Assembly: GCA_950097015.1 (NCBI GenBank)
Contig: CATNEN010000008.1
Coordinates: forward strand, 3,563,501-3,627,500
DNA from: Macrostomum hystrix
Taxonomy: Eukaryota > Platyhelminthes > Macrostomidae
Direction: 5' to 3'
Length of the DNA stretch: 64,000 nt
The notes beneath the pieces are model-generated. The model saw only the letters and a program-made list of their open reading frames with translations. It had not been told where the DNA came from and made no database searches. Positions 36,635-48,585 of this stretch are shown here, one piece after another; positions within the stretch are counted from its first letter, which is position 1, and every line of letters starts with the position of its first letter. Both the position numbers and the translations under genes were made by a program.

Positions 36635-39600
36635 CCATTCTCCCCCACTTCCTTCTACCCCTCCACTTCCTTCTACCCCTCCACTTCAATCTACAACTCC
36701 GCCTCCATCCGATCCACCCCTCCACTTACTTCTTCCCCGGCACTTCCTTCTACACCTCCACTTCCTTCTACCCCTCCACTTCCTTCTAGCCCTCCACTTC
36801 CTTCTAGCCCTCCACTTCCTTCTAGCCCTCCACTTCCTTCTAGCCCTCCACTTCCTTCTAGCCCTCCACTTCCCTCTAACTCTCCACTTCCTTCTTCCCC
36901 TCCATTTCCTTCTAGCCCCCCACTTCCTTCTAGCCCTCCACTTCCTTCTAGCCCTCCACTTCCTTCTAGCCCTCCACTTCCTTCTAGCCCTCCACTTCCT
37001 TCTAGCCCTCCACTTCCTTCTAGCCCTCCACTTCCTTCTAGCCCTCCACTTCCTTCTAGCCCTCCACTTCCTTCTAGCCCTCCACTTCCTTCTAGCCCTC
37101 CACTTCCTTCTAGCCCTCCACTTCCTTCTAGCCCTCCACTTCCTTCTAGCCCTCCACTTCCCTCTAACTCTCCACTTCCTTCTTCCCCTCCATTTCCTTC
37201 TAGCCCCCCACTTCCTTCTACCCCTCCACTTCCTTCTACCCCTCCACTTCAATCTACAACTCCGCCTCCATCCGATCCACCCCTCCACTTACTTCTTCCC
37301 CGGCACTTCCTTCTACACCTCCACTTCCTTCTACCCCTCCACTTCCTTCTAGCCCTCCACTTCCTTCTAGCCCTCCACTTCCTTCTAGCCCTCCACTTCC
37401 TTCTAGCCCTCCACTTCCTTCTAGCCCTCCACTTCCTTCTAGCCCTCCACTTCCTTCTAGCCCTCCACTTCCTTCTAGCCCTCCACTTCCTTCTAGCCCT
37501 CCACTTCCTTCTAGCCCTCCACCTCCTTCTAGCCCTCCACTTCCTTCTAGCCCTCCACTTCCCTCTAACTCTCCACTTCCTTCTTCCCCTCCATTTCCTT
37601 CTAGCCCCCCACTTCCTTCTACCCCTCCACTTCCTTCTACCCCTCCACTTCAATCTACAACTCCGCCTCCATCCGATCCACCCCTCCACTTACTTCTTCC
37701 CCGGCACTTCCTTCTACACCTCCACTTCCTTCTACCCCTCCACTTCCTTCTAGCCCTCCACTTCCTTCTAGCCCTCCACTTCCTTCTAGCCCTCCACTTC
37801 CTTCTAGCCCTCCACTTCCTTCTAGCCCTCCACTTCCTTCTAGCCCTCCACTTCCTTCTAGCCCTCCACTTCCCTCTAACTCTCCACTTCCTTCTTCCCC
37901 TCCATTTCCTTCTAGCCCCCCACTTCCTTCTAGCCATCCACTTCCTTCTACTCCTCCACTTCCTTCTTCCCCTCCACTTCCCTCTAACTCTCCACTTCCT
38001 TCTACTCCTCCACTTCCTTCTACCCCTCCACTTCAATCTACAACTCCGCCTCCATCCGATCCACCCCTCCACTTACTTCTTCCCCGGCACTTCCTTCTAC
38101 ACCTCCACTTCCTTCAACCCCTCCACTTCCTTCTAGCCCTCCACTTCCTTCTAGCCCTCCACTTCCTTCAACCACTCCACCTACCGCTTCTGCCCCACTT
38201 CCTTCTACCCCCCACTTCCTTCTTCCCCTCCACTTCCTTCTAGCCCTCCACTTCCTTCTAGCCCTCCACTTCCTTCTAGCCCTCCACTTCCTTCTAGCCC
38301 TCCACTTCCTTCTAGCCCTCCACTTCCCTCTAACTCTCCACTTCCTTCTTCCCCTCCATTTCCTTCTAGCCCCCCACTTCCTTCTAGCCATCCACTTCCT
38401 TCTACTCCTCCACTTCCTTCTTCCCCTCCACTTCCCTCTAACTCTCCACTTCCTTCTACTCCTCCACTTCCTTCTACCCCTCCACTTCAATCTACAACTC
38501 CGCCTCCATCCGATCCACCCCTCCACTTACTTCTTCCCCGGCACTTCCTTCTACACCTCCACTTCCTTCAACCCCTCCACTTCCTTCTAGCCCTCCACTT
38601 CCTTCTAGCCCTCCACTTCCTTCTACCCCTCCACTTCCTTCTAGCCCTCCACTTCCTTCTAGCCCTCCACTTCCCTCTAACTCTCCACTTCCTTCTTCCC
38701 CTCCATTTCCTTCTAGCCCCCCACTTCCTTCTAGCCATCCACTTCCTTCTACTCCTCCACTTCCTTCTTCCCCTCCACTTCCCTCTAACTCTCCACTTCC
38801 TTCTACCCCTCCACTTCCTTCTACCCCTCTACTTCCTTCTACCCCTCCACTTCCTTCTTCCCCTCCACTACCTTCTACCCCTACACTTCCTTCTGCCCCT
38901 CCACTTCCTTCTACCACTCCACCTACCGCTTCTGCCCCACTTCCTTCTACCCCCCCACTTCCTTCTTCCCCTCCACTTCCTTCTAGCCCTCCACTTCCTT
39001 CTAGCCCTCCACTTCCTTCTAGCCCTCCACTTCCTTCTAGCCCTCCACTTCCTTCTAGCCCTCCACTTCCCTCTAACTCTCCACTTCCTTCTTCCCCTCC
39101 ATTTCCTTCTAGCCCCCCACTTCCTTCTAGCCATCCACTTCCTTCTACTCCTCCACTTCCTTCTTCCCCTCCACTTCCCTCTAACTCTCCACTTCCTTCT
39201 ACTCCTCCACTTCCTTCTACCCCTCCACTTCAATCTACAACTCCGCCTCCATCCGATCCACCCCTCCACTTACTTCTTCCCCGGCACTTCCTTCTACACC
39301 TCCACTTCCTTCAACCCCTCCACTTCCTTCTAGCCCTCCACTTCCTTCAACCACTCCACCTACCGCTTCTGCCCCACTTCCTTCTACCCCCCACTTCCTT
39401 CTTCCCCTCCACTTCCTTCTAGCCCTCCACTTCCTTCTAGCCCTCCACTTCCTTCTAGCCCTCCACTTCCTTCTAGCCCTCCACTTCCTTCTAGCCCTCC
39501 ACTTCCCTCTAACTCTCCACTTCCTTCTTCCCCTCCATTTCCTTCTAGCCCCCCACTTCCTTCTAGCCATCCACTTCCTTCTACTCCTCCACTTCCTTCT

Positions 39601-40290
39601 TCCCCTCCACTTCCCTCTAACTCTCCACTTCCTTCTACTCCTCCACTTCCTTCTACCCCTCCACTTCAATCTACAACTCCGCCTCCATCCGATCCACCCC
39701 TCCACTTACTTCTTCCCCGGCACTTCCTTCTACACCTCCACTTCCTTCAACCCCTCCACTTCCTTCTAGCCCTCCACTTCCTTCTAGCCCTCCACTTCCT
39801 TCTACCCCTCCACTTCCTTCTAGCCCTCCACTTCCTTCTAGCCCTCCACTTCCCTCTAACTCTCCACTTCCTTCTTCCCCTCCATTTCCTTCTAGCCCCC
39901 CACTTCCTTCTAGCCATCCACTTCCTTCTACTCCTCCACTTCCTTCTTCCCCTCCACTTCCCTCTAACTCTCCACTTCCTTCTACCCCTCCACTTCCTTC
40001 TACCCCTCTACTTCCTTCTACCCCTCCACTTCCTTCTTCCCCTCCACTACCTTCTACCCCTACACTTCCTTCTGCCCCTCCACTTCCTTCTACCACTCCA
40101 CCTACCGCTTCTGCCCCACTTCCTTCTACCCCTCCACTTCCTTCTGCCCCTCCACTTCCTTCTAGCCCTCCACTTCCTTCTTCCCCTCCACTTCCTTCTT
40201 CCCCTCCACTTCCTTCTTCCCCTCCACTTCCTTCTGCCCCTCCACTTCCTTCTAGCCCTCCACCTACTGCTTCTGCCCCTCTTCCTTCTA
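36635..40290. repeat. 18-bp minisatellite with higher-order blocks, inside foldback
   Basis: About 200 copies of an 18-bp unit, ccacttccttctagccct. Seven marker blocks carrying caatctacaactccgcc start near 36687, 37250, 37651, 38034, 38488, 39231 and 39667. They define higher-order repeats of about 380-740 bp. The segment at 38492-38917 recurs apparently unchanged at 39671-40096, an 1,179-bp offset. Minus-strand frames of 130-200 codons, rich in Arg-Lys-Trp or Gly-Ser-Glu, are periodicity artefacts. Confidence 0.95.
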
Positions 40291-40299
40291 CCCCTCCAC

Positions 40300-40746
40300 T
40301 AAGCCATTATGCCCTCACTGTTAAGTTGGAAATAATCAGTTGTTTGAGACGGGGTGATCACTTATTGGTTCTTACTTAGCACGATAGAAAAAGCGTCATA
40401 TTATCTATTTACATGTAAAATGCACTTAATCAGTAACTCCCATCTGAACTAATTCAGCTTAAGTTGTATTGTATTACAGTATTAATTAGTATGAAATGTG
40501 GTTTGCTTGCCTATATGTTTGGAAATAAATTATTTATATAGTTATCTTACTACATGCACGTGGGTTACATACTTCATATTTTATACTTTTTACTTGCAGT
40601 AGACGAGTAGCATGATTCATGTAACATTTATCGGAATTCCCCCCAAGTCCACCGCCAGTACGGCTAGCCCCCCGTGGGTCCACATGGGTTCACCCGGCTA
40701 GCCGAGTATTTTTTGACTAGTGGAAGTGTCGGCTAGCCGGCGGCCG
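40300..40746 (-). repeat. Right long inverted repeat
   Basis: 447 bp, the reverse complement of 35774-36227. Visible differences include a 7-bp deletion, ccac versus cctc near 40674 and a single change near 40446. Confidence 0.95.
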
Positions 40747-41125
40747 TTAGATGACGTATGAGTTTTTTCTTTAGAATTTCCTATGTTGTGATTAATATTA
40801 TTATTGCAACAAGCTTATATTGGCTTAAAAAGTGCGATCACTGAAGCACGCCATTAATAAGAGTTTTCTACATGTTTAGCTACTTTGCGTTTAAAATAAT
40901 TTTCTGCGTCACATCATTTTAAGTTGCTGGTGTTTATTTGCTCACTAGCAAATGTTAATATTCATAAAACTTATTTTAGCCTTTACACGACTGCTTCAGC
41001 TATGGCTCACAAACAACCATTCTCGACCATCATCGGACGATAAAATTTTTGTTTTTAATTTCTTTGATTCTTTCACACCAGGAAGCTGCAGAAGCGAACT
41101 GGCTTGTTATTTAATCTCCTATCTT
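40747..41125. other. AT-rich spacer
   Basis: Sequence between the foldback element and the MITE-like element. No gene was supported. Confidence 0.5.
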
Positions 41126-41427
41126 TGTGTTGTTTACGCTCGAGCGCCCTCTCACTGTACTTTCTCACTTCTCCCTCTATCTGTTCAACTTCTAATTCTA
41201 ACCTTCACTTATCTCTTCTCTCTGATTTGCTTATCAAAAAGGGGGCTGAAGCGTAAAATGAGTAAGACTGGCTTGAGGGTAAGAGATGAAAAGGAGGAGA
41301 CGAACAGTTAGCCAATCAGAGACGAGGGAAAGAAAACAGAAGGGACGGTCAGATAAGAAGTTGAACAAACAGAGGAGAGAGGAGAGGAGAAAGTACAGTT
41401 AGAGGGCGCTCGAGCGTAAACAACACA
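41126..41427. mobile_element. MITE-like inverted-repeat element
   Basis: 302-bp element whose ends are inverted copies of tgtgttgtttacgctcgagc followed by gccctct and a pyrimidine-rich stretch with gttcaacttct. The imperfect inverted repeat is about 75 bp per side. It has no coding capacity and no certain target duplication. It is a non-autonomous DNA element or small foldback. Confidence 0.7.
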
Positions 41428-42185
41428 CCCACACCGGAGGTCCAGTGTTATCCCGGTCATCATTTGATCTGTTGTATGCCTTTCATACCAATTGTTTTGA
41501 TGTAAATGTGCCGCATTAACCACATAGTTTCTTATGCTCAGTGCTTGGTGGGGGTGAGGGGACGCAGCCAGTTTCTAGAACAGGTATAGTGCAACATATG
41601 CAACAAAGGGGACTAGTTAGTCGGTATGTATACCAAGAGCATTAGCTGAGCGGCGAAGTTTTCCTTACTGTGCACTTTCTTCCCCACAGTCCTTTTGTCC
41701 ACTGCTCTTCGGGCACCACCCTGTTGTTCTCCGGTTCTCATGTGAGGGGTCTGCCGGGGGCCTGTTTTGTCCCGTCGCCAACAGCCTCTGGGGTGTTGTC
41801 GATCGAATTCCATTCTACAGCTCGTCCCCTGACACCGGTTCCAGCCGGTTCCAGCCGGTTCCAGCCGTGTTGCTCTGAAATGAAATGAAAAGATGGGCTT
41901 GGGCTCGTCCTTATCTTTCCTCTGCGTACGAGCGTAGATTGCTTTCCATATTTTCCTGCAGATCGCGAATGTACAAATGTAATTGGATTCATTTCTTCGA
42001 CTCGATTTCTTCAGCTCCCTTGTGTCTGCGTATTGTCTATGGCAAAAGATCCAATATTTAGGACTCAAAGATGCTTTCAAAAATAAAAACAAAAACACTT
42101 TTGTCTTCCAAAAGCACAAATGGATAGATTAAGAGATATGTGCTGATGTAGAAAAAGTCGCGTGTGTACTCCAGCACAGTAAGAG
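41428..42185. other. Region upstream of the GANP-like gene
   Basis: Contains a triplicated ttccagccgg near 41838-41866. No upstream exon encoding the first half of a SAC3 domain could be found here. Confidence 0.45.
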
Positions 42186-45100
42186 ATGATGAACAAGAAA
42201 CAGATAAGCGGCTCTCCTGGCCTAGTGGAAAAGGCCAGCTGTTCGATGCCCGACCCAACGGCGAGCAAGGACGCTAGGTCCGCTGTTAGCAGGGAGCGCG
42301 TCATTTATTTCTCATTCTTCATCCAGTCGCAGCTCAGCGAGCTATTCACAAACTCCAAGGAGGACAAGAGGATCCTGAAGATCGAGATCACCTGTCATTG
42401 CCTGTTCCGTCTGTCGGGCGCGTTCACCGGTATGCCCCAGTTTAATCTTGTTGAGGCTTTCCTGGATGAACGCTTTGGAAACTTCGAAGGCTGTGTGCAC
42501 ATGCTGGAGGCCGTTTTCAAAGGCGTCGGCTGTAGCTTCATCCTGAATCGCACCATCAACATGAACCTGCAACCGAACGGCAGCTGCGACTACAGCTATC
42601 ACTACAATGCTCTGAACCGATTGAACCCACACATAACCGACGAGACAGTGCCAGCCAACTGCCTGCAGAGAGAGCTGGTCACATCTGGCCAGTCCGACTC
42701 CATATTCAGCAGCTTCTCAGTGACAAACTCCACTGTTAGTCGACTGTTCAAGGAGCTGGAGAGTGACATTCCCGGCGGATGGGGCGGCGACACATCGATT
42801 ATGTCTCGTAAGAGCCTCAAGGACTTCGTCGGCAGGGAGGCCGCCGTTCAACAACTAGAAGGATTGGCTCTCAAAAACTATGGATTTGTCATTGAGGAGA
42901 TGTTCTTCGAGGCGCTGACAAGTGAGGTCAGCTCGGCGATGTGGCGATGCAGAGTGCGAAGAACTTGCGCAGACCTGCTGGAAACTGCAGTGCAAGAACT
43001 GCTGACGGACAGCTGCCTAGTGACCCAGTCGGTCTGTCTGCTGGCCGATAGTATTTTGGAGCCAGAAACTCTCATCGATCAGATCTGCACAGACTGCCTG
43101 AGCGATAACTTCACCGTGGTTTACAACAGCGCAGCCAACTCTGCGCACCACTGCGCGAATAATAACAGCACCTGCTGCGGCTTTGACTACGAAATCGACA
43201 GCAAGCAAGTCGTTGAAGAGGAGGGCGACAGTACTACGGACGTATCCGAGTCGCTACTTGACGAAAACTGGTCTGTGGGCCGTCGGATGCCACTGCCGCC
43301 GATGCAGCAAGTAGCAACAAGAGAGTTTATCTCAATGACTTCTTTTCGATTCGAGCAGTTGTTCTACAGCTGGTGCGCGTTCATAGTAGAGGAGGCCTGC
43401 GTTGAGACATTGGTTGAGTTAGTCTCTCAGCGCCTAATCGTGGCAATGTACAAAACCAGTCGATCGAAGTCCCAGTTCGAATGTCGCATTGTGAAGACGT
43501 TTGCTCGATTTGGCCGAGCCTTTGGCCAGCTAGAGTCCACGACTGCAGAGCCAGAACTAACAGACATTATAAGCGGCTTTTTCGCCTGCGTCGCGGACAC
43601 CCTCGACGACCCGGACGCTCGGGGAAGCTTCGGGCAAACCTCTGATCTGGTGATGGCAGTGCAAGAATCGATCGAGATGGATGAAGCTGAAAACAACGGC
43701 GAAAGTTCCAGAGGCAGGCAGCTTTTAAAAACTGCCCGGACAACCTTTCAGCAAGCAGTCAGGTCAGAAGGCCAAGATAATGCGATAGTGCCCAGATGTA
43801 CCCCGAGCTTTTAAAAACGAGTTCATTTTCAAATCGAAGTGCAAGCACCACAATTTAGTCAGTTTTTCGTTACGTAAACTTTATTTTCCGTCAAATGTTT
43901 TCAGAGACCAACTGGCCAAATTCAGTACCAAGCTGCAACGTCACGGACGGCAACGCCACGCCAACAAATCTAGCGGTGGCGCAGGCAGCAGCTACGGACG
44001 CCGTCTCGAGGTGCTCTTTGATCATTCCAGTGCCGGTGATCCGTCCTCGACCACGGTGACCACTGGCGAAAGCCTGCTGGAGTTGGAGGCACCGCCGCAG
44101 AAAACCGGCGCACTGATGGCTGAGCGGCCTCAGCACCTGTGTCGCAGCCTACAACACTGCCTTGAGGCAGCCGACACAGACATTCAAGAACCAGAGGAAG
44201 CGCCTGCTGCCCAATTCTGGGTTGATGGCAATGTAGAAATTCGAATTGTGTCCGAGGAAATTAATCAGCATATGTCATGTACGCCGGTGCTAGCTGAGAC
44301 TTCCGACGGTAGCACAGCTTTGAGTGTGTGGAAAACCAACGTGAACCTCAACTGTCAGGCCAGACATGAGGAGCTTGTGCTCGATGTCGTTCTCGTGATG
44401 ACGCCGCTTGAATTTGGCCACGCCAGCCGGATATCTGTTGCGCCTGTGGTCGATGACGCCACAGTGGCTGTTGTAGCTGGTTTCGGACCTGCCTTTTTCG
44501 TCTGCAGCTCTCCAGCTGTCGTCAGCGACTGCGCCGTCGTGCCATACATTGCAGCAATCGGTTTGGAGACAACTCAGTTAGTTGAATTCTCACCTGCCGC
44601 CATAATCGCACGAACTGCGAGGCCGCGCACTTGTCTTCACGGGCCGAGGCCGGCTTCCCAAATGGCGGCGTCTCTGTGCTGCCTCCGCCGGCTGGATGCC
44701 ATTGCTCAGTGCTTAGTCCGAGCTCATGCTTCGCCGACTGAACTGGCGAATGTTCAGTGCAGTTGCTCAACTTCGACTGGACTGCTGGCTAACCCCACTC
44801 ACACGGGGGTGCGACCTTCGCGCAGTCACTGCTATCAGCTCGGTGTGCCTGACAAGATCGGAGTTTTCCTGGGCCCACCTGGTTTTAGCAGCGATAGAGC
44901 CTCGGCAAATTCGGAGATTGCGTGCGCCGCAGTTGTTGTTCAGTTGACATCAGTAGCACCAGCAATAGGTGACGAGGCATTTCAGCAGCTTAACGGCTTT
45001 AGATCAACTCAGGTGGCTGCGAATCGGCTGTTTGACCTTAACTGGAACGAACCTGATTGGCAGCTTCGACGATCAAGATCAACTCGACTGTGGCCAGCAA

Positions 45101-45753
45101 TGTCCGAGCGAGCGCTTGTCATTGTGAGCGATCGTTCGGCTCCCGGCGGTGGATCCGAGTGGCCGAAGTGGCCGGTGACAGAGTGGCTCTGGGCCCGCCC
45201 AGCTACTGGCCGGCTGCACTGTCCGACGCTGACATTCGCCTTTGAAGTACCCTCTATTGCGGCCGCAGAGTCAACAGCATCAACACCGCCGATCAGTCTG
45301 ATCGACTGCAACCAACCCCACCGAATAGGGTTCTTCGGAGATCCAGCTAGCGAGCTGTGCACCGCAAGAAGCCTGGACTGCGTACCGACAGAGAGCTGCT
45401 TCGCAGCCAGTTTGACTCAAGCAGATTGGTCGAGTGAAGAAGCCCGGTTCGTTAAGGCGTTTGCTGGACAGCCAGCTTTGCTACTCAGCTGCTTCCTCCA
45501 CTGCGACACTTGCACAGAGCATTACGTCATCGAGGAGACTTTAGGCTCCAAAATCAAAGACCTAGATTCACTATCTGTCAGTGCGCACACATGTTCGACA
45601 ATTGTCCAACCAGCAACCAAAAAACCAGCTGGGGTGTTTCTGTCAGCCTGCAGTAGCTCTCTGCTTCGACTGGCCTTTCAACGCAGCCAAAGCAGCGGCT
45701 GCATTGTCACTGAACTATCCGACAAGTTGGACCGACTGCTCAGATCACTGTAG
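42186..45753 (+). CDS. Two-exon gene, tentatively GANP/MCM3AP-like (SAC3 family)
   Basis: Exons 42186-43762 and 43905-45753 join in phase 2 (GTCAG/gtcaga to ttttcag/AGAC) to one frame of about 1,141 residues. The identification is weak and made by eye. Around residues 80-120 (MPQFNLVEAFLDERF to FILNRTINMNLQPN) the sequence resembles the end of the SAC3/GANP domain, with its LNR(S/T) strand. Several amphipathic helices follow, such as KNYGFVIEEMFFEALTSEV and ADLLETAVQELL, as in the centrin-binding region of GANP. The C-terminus SDKLDRLLRSL resembles the GANP end. GANP scaffolds TREX-2 mRNA export at the nuclear pore. The FG region and the first half of SAC3 are absent. The first 35 or so residues come from a stretch that looks partly tRNA-derived (tggcctagtgg, tgttcgatgcc). 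The real exon may therefore start at the acceptor gttagcag before 42292, with upstream exons missing or unrecognised. Confidence 0.5.
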
Positions 45754-46439
45754 CAGGTGTCAGCTTCTTACTAACTCCTTGCGTTTGGGGAATTTGATGA
45801 CAAATTTCGTGCATTTCCTTTTCCGCTAAAATGGATTTCTATGGCTAGATCAGTATTTACCGCTTAAGTATTTGCTAATTGTTAGGGAAAGTTTTTCATA
45901 GCATATTATTGTAAAAAGTATTGTTGCTTTATGAAAGATAGGCCTTTGGTTTATTTAACATTTCTATAGTGCATAAATTGTGCAGTTGACATTAAACTAC
46001 TTTTAATGGACTCGCGGTAAATAAACTAGACATGCCTAATACGAATGCAGTAGAAATCTTACTGAAGGTCAGTGCAAAATTGTAACTTTCGGCTTCTTGC
46101 CAAATAGTTTCTTAACTTGACTAATTAAATTGATCCTGTTTTTGAAGTCGAAGTTTAAATCATCACAAAAACGTTGTAATAATGCATCGAACAAGCAAAT
46201 ATTCGTTTGAGAAGTTTTTAAAATAAATAAATAGCTTTCATAGTACCAAATCTCCTTACATTAAGTTTAGTAGACAGATATAGAAAATGTAAGCACATGG
46301 CTACGAGTTGCAGTCGTTAATTTCAAGAAACAATGCTTTTGGCCGCCCGTCGCATTTCTCAATTCGATCTGCACACCCAATCCCAGATCACCAGCCTGGC
46401 CTCAAGCGCAGGTCACGAGAACAGTGACGTGTCCTCGCA
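45754..46439. other. 3' region of the GANP-like gene
   Basis: AT-rich, with aataaa near 46019 as a possible polyadenylation signal. No other feature was seen. Confidence 0.5.
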
Positions 46440-46980
46440 CACCTTGACGGTCTGGAAGGCTGGCGATGGCGTCCAGCTCTCGCTTCAACTAGCAGACTGA
46501 GCAGGGCGTGCAGAAGCAGCTGACACAGCAGTCGTTGCTGATTCTGCCATCAATGCCGTGTGCAATGTGCAGTTTAGTCCGGTAGGCCATCGGCGCCGAG
46601 TTTCCCCCGAACTGCCTAGCAGTTCTCGCCCATCCTTGGTGACAGGGAGCAGCAGGTGTAGCATGGACAGAACCAGGTCACGAGGCAGCAGGTCATGTCG
46701 TTTATGCAGCCACAGAGACTTGTCGACCTGTGGCGCTTCAACGACAATCTTAGTGTCGCAACTACTGCTGACGCAGGTCCTTAAATGGATCGACCGCGGC
46801 TGCTGCTGCTCCGGCTGTTGCTTCGCCTCCTGCTCCAGCGGCTGCTCCGGCTGCTGCTGCTGCCCCGGATGCTGCTCCGGCTGCTGCTGCTGCTGCTCCG
46901 GCTGCTGCTCGGCTGCTGCTTCGGCTGCTCATCCGGCTGCTGCTGCTGCCTAACCACACATTAGCCTAGAAGGATGTCGT
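46440..46980 (-). pseudogene. PLAC8-family pseudogene
   Basis: On the minus strand the order of a PLAC8 gene is preserved: a CAG/CCG-rich stretch (Gln/Ser-rich tail, about 46800-46950), then TSLCGCINDM-like codons, CFCTPCSVC and KRELDAIA. The reading frame is broken. A TAG replaces the Gln codon before LKREL (about 46492), another TAG follows GENC, and at least one indel separates the two halves. This is a decayed fourth member of the local PLAC8 cluster, which also includes genes at 31447, 33788 and 48586. Confidence 0.8.
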
Positions 46981-47269
46981 TCGCTTTCTGCGCTTTCTGG
47001 ACATTGTACTTCGACACCGAGTCGCGCCGGAATGTGCTCATTTTGGCGAATGTTTCGCTTCCTTCAAATCAGTGGTTGAGAAGAATCACATGCTCTGCTC
47101 AATATTTATTCTCAGCCGTGGGCGTGTCTACGTTTTAGTGCATTTTGCGCGTTTCCGACTGAACCATTTAGCATGGCTAGCAAAAAGTTTCAATTGTTGC
47201 AACTTCTGGGGCGTTTCATTATTGTGCTGTTCTCTCGAAGCAGGCCTCGTACCTATTAGCAAATCGAAG

Positions 47270-47385
47270 CAAGAGTAGCTGGAATCGAAGCAAGAGTAGC
47301 TGGAATCGAAGCAAGAGTAGCTGGAATCGAAGCAAGAGTAGCTGGAATCGAAGCAAAAGTAGCTGGAATCGAAGCAAGAGTAGCA
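47270..47385. repeat. 21-bp minisatellite
   Basis: About 5.5 copies of gaagcaagagtagctggaatc (21 bp). It is the smallest complete array in the window and is nearly perfect, with one G/A change. Confidence 0.95.
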
Positions 47386-48585
47386 CAGAACTAATAAAAA
47401 ATTGCGAACCCATGGAGGATTTGCTAATAAGATAATTAAATCGCATTAATTAGCTCTTATCTGTGTTGCAAAAATAATTTTAATGGGTTGAAGAACATTC
47501 GAGAAAGAAAATCTTAATTCTTCTTTTATGACTCTCTTATTAAAGGAAAATTGAACTATGCTGAAAAAGTAATTGACTCTCAATGAAGCATGCGTGTTTT
47601 TTTTCTAAAACGAAGCTAATGATATTATATTTTTTACTTCGATATTAAACTGGTCAGTCGGGGCTGGCAGACGAACTTAACCCCTCAAACTCAAATGCGG
47701 TGGCGCAGCCAGTGCCAACGAAGCGGGGCTGCCGTGCAGGTAAGAAGGGACTTTTTAGTGACGCCGCTTCGCACTCTGCACCACTTGGATAGCCGCAGCT
47801 GCGATTCAGTTGCACCAATTCTTCTCATTCAGTTGACTGGCTCTATTCGCACCGTGTCTGTCATCAACGTGTTGTTTTCCACCAAGACCTTCCACAAAAG
47901 AAGAGACACGAACCAATTGTCGCAGAAGACGTGGTATCCAAGGTTCGGGCGGTTATGGCTGCAGTGCAGTGCTGTGTACTAGATTGTTCACAAGGCAGCC
48001 TAGCCTTGGACAGAACTGTCTAATCAACGATCGCTTTAGCATTCATCCATTAGCACAGTCGTGAGACTAATAGTCGCGAACGATTGCGACTAATGCGAGT
48101 AACTTGGTCGGTATTCTCTCTGACACTCTCTATGTACAAACTCTCTACCACTATAGGTCATAGCCAGCTCCTTCGAGTCGCCGGCAGTCGCCGACCAAAC
48201 GGGGGGTGCAAAAATCGTGGTCTATACTTGATACATGCTCAAAGTAAAAAGTAGACTTGGATAAAAGTTTTGTATTTTTACTTAAAAGTGTTTTGTTTAA
48301 TCTGATTTGATTTGAACTTAAAACAAATATGCAAAAAAATGATTTGATTGTTGCCTGAACGAGCCTTATGCAATCGTTGTTCTCGCTGTAGTACTGCTTT
48401 TAGATGCAGCAAGTAAAAAGTTGATAAAAGTGGTGAATAGTTTTTTGGTCAATGTTGGTTGAATAACCACTTATCATACATAAAAGTACGCTCGTAAGTT
48501 TAAAAATAGAATTGCTAGAACGACTGGAATTTAGTTTAATGATGAAATTCCGATTTTCGGCCCGGGATATTCGTTGCTTCTAGCT
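47386..48585. other. Intergenic, nothing assigned
   Basis: 1.2 kb downstream of the third PLAC8 gene. A short plus-strand frame at about 47695-47982 has no family resemblance and no supporting context. Confidence 0.45.

Larger units (their letters stand above)
35774..40746. mobile_element. Foldback-type element with ~450-bp inverted ends
   Basis: A 4.97-kb block bounded by near-identical inverted repeats, 35774-36227 and 40300-40746. The outer ends read cggccgccggctagccgac and its complement. Between them lie about 400 bp of AT-rich DNA and a 3.6-kb minisatellite. No transposase is encoded, so it would be non-autonomous. No convincing target-site duplication was seen (gttcagctcg on the left, ttagatgacg on the right). 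The class (foldback, long-TIR MITE or other) is inferred from architecture alone. Confidence 0.65.

Noticed and set aside
36686-40096. Minus-strand Arg/Lys/Trp-rich and Gly/Ser/Glu-rich frames, each with a similar start
   Set aside because: They follow the 18-bp array and its higher-order blocks. The repeated starts are the repeated marker block, not a gene family.
47695-47982. 95-codon plus-strand frame
   Set aside because: No family resemblance, no splice or promoter context, and a length expected by chance.
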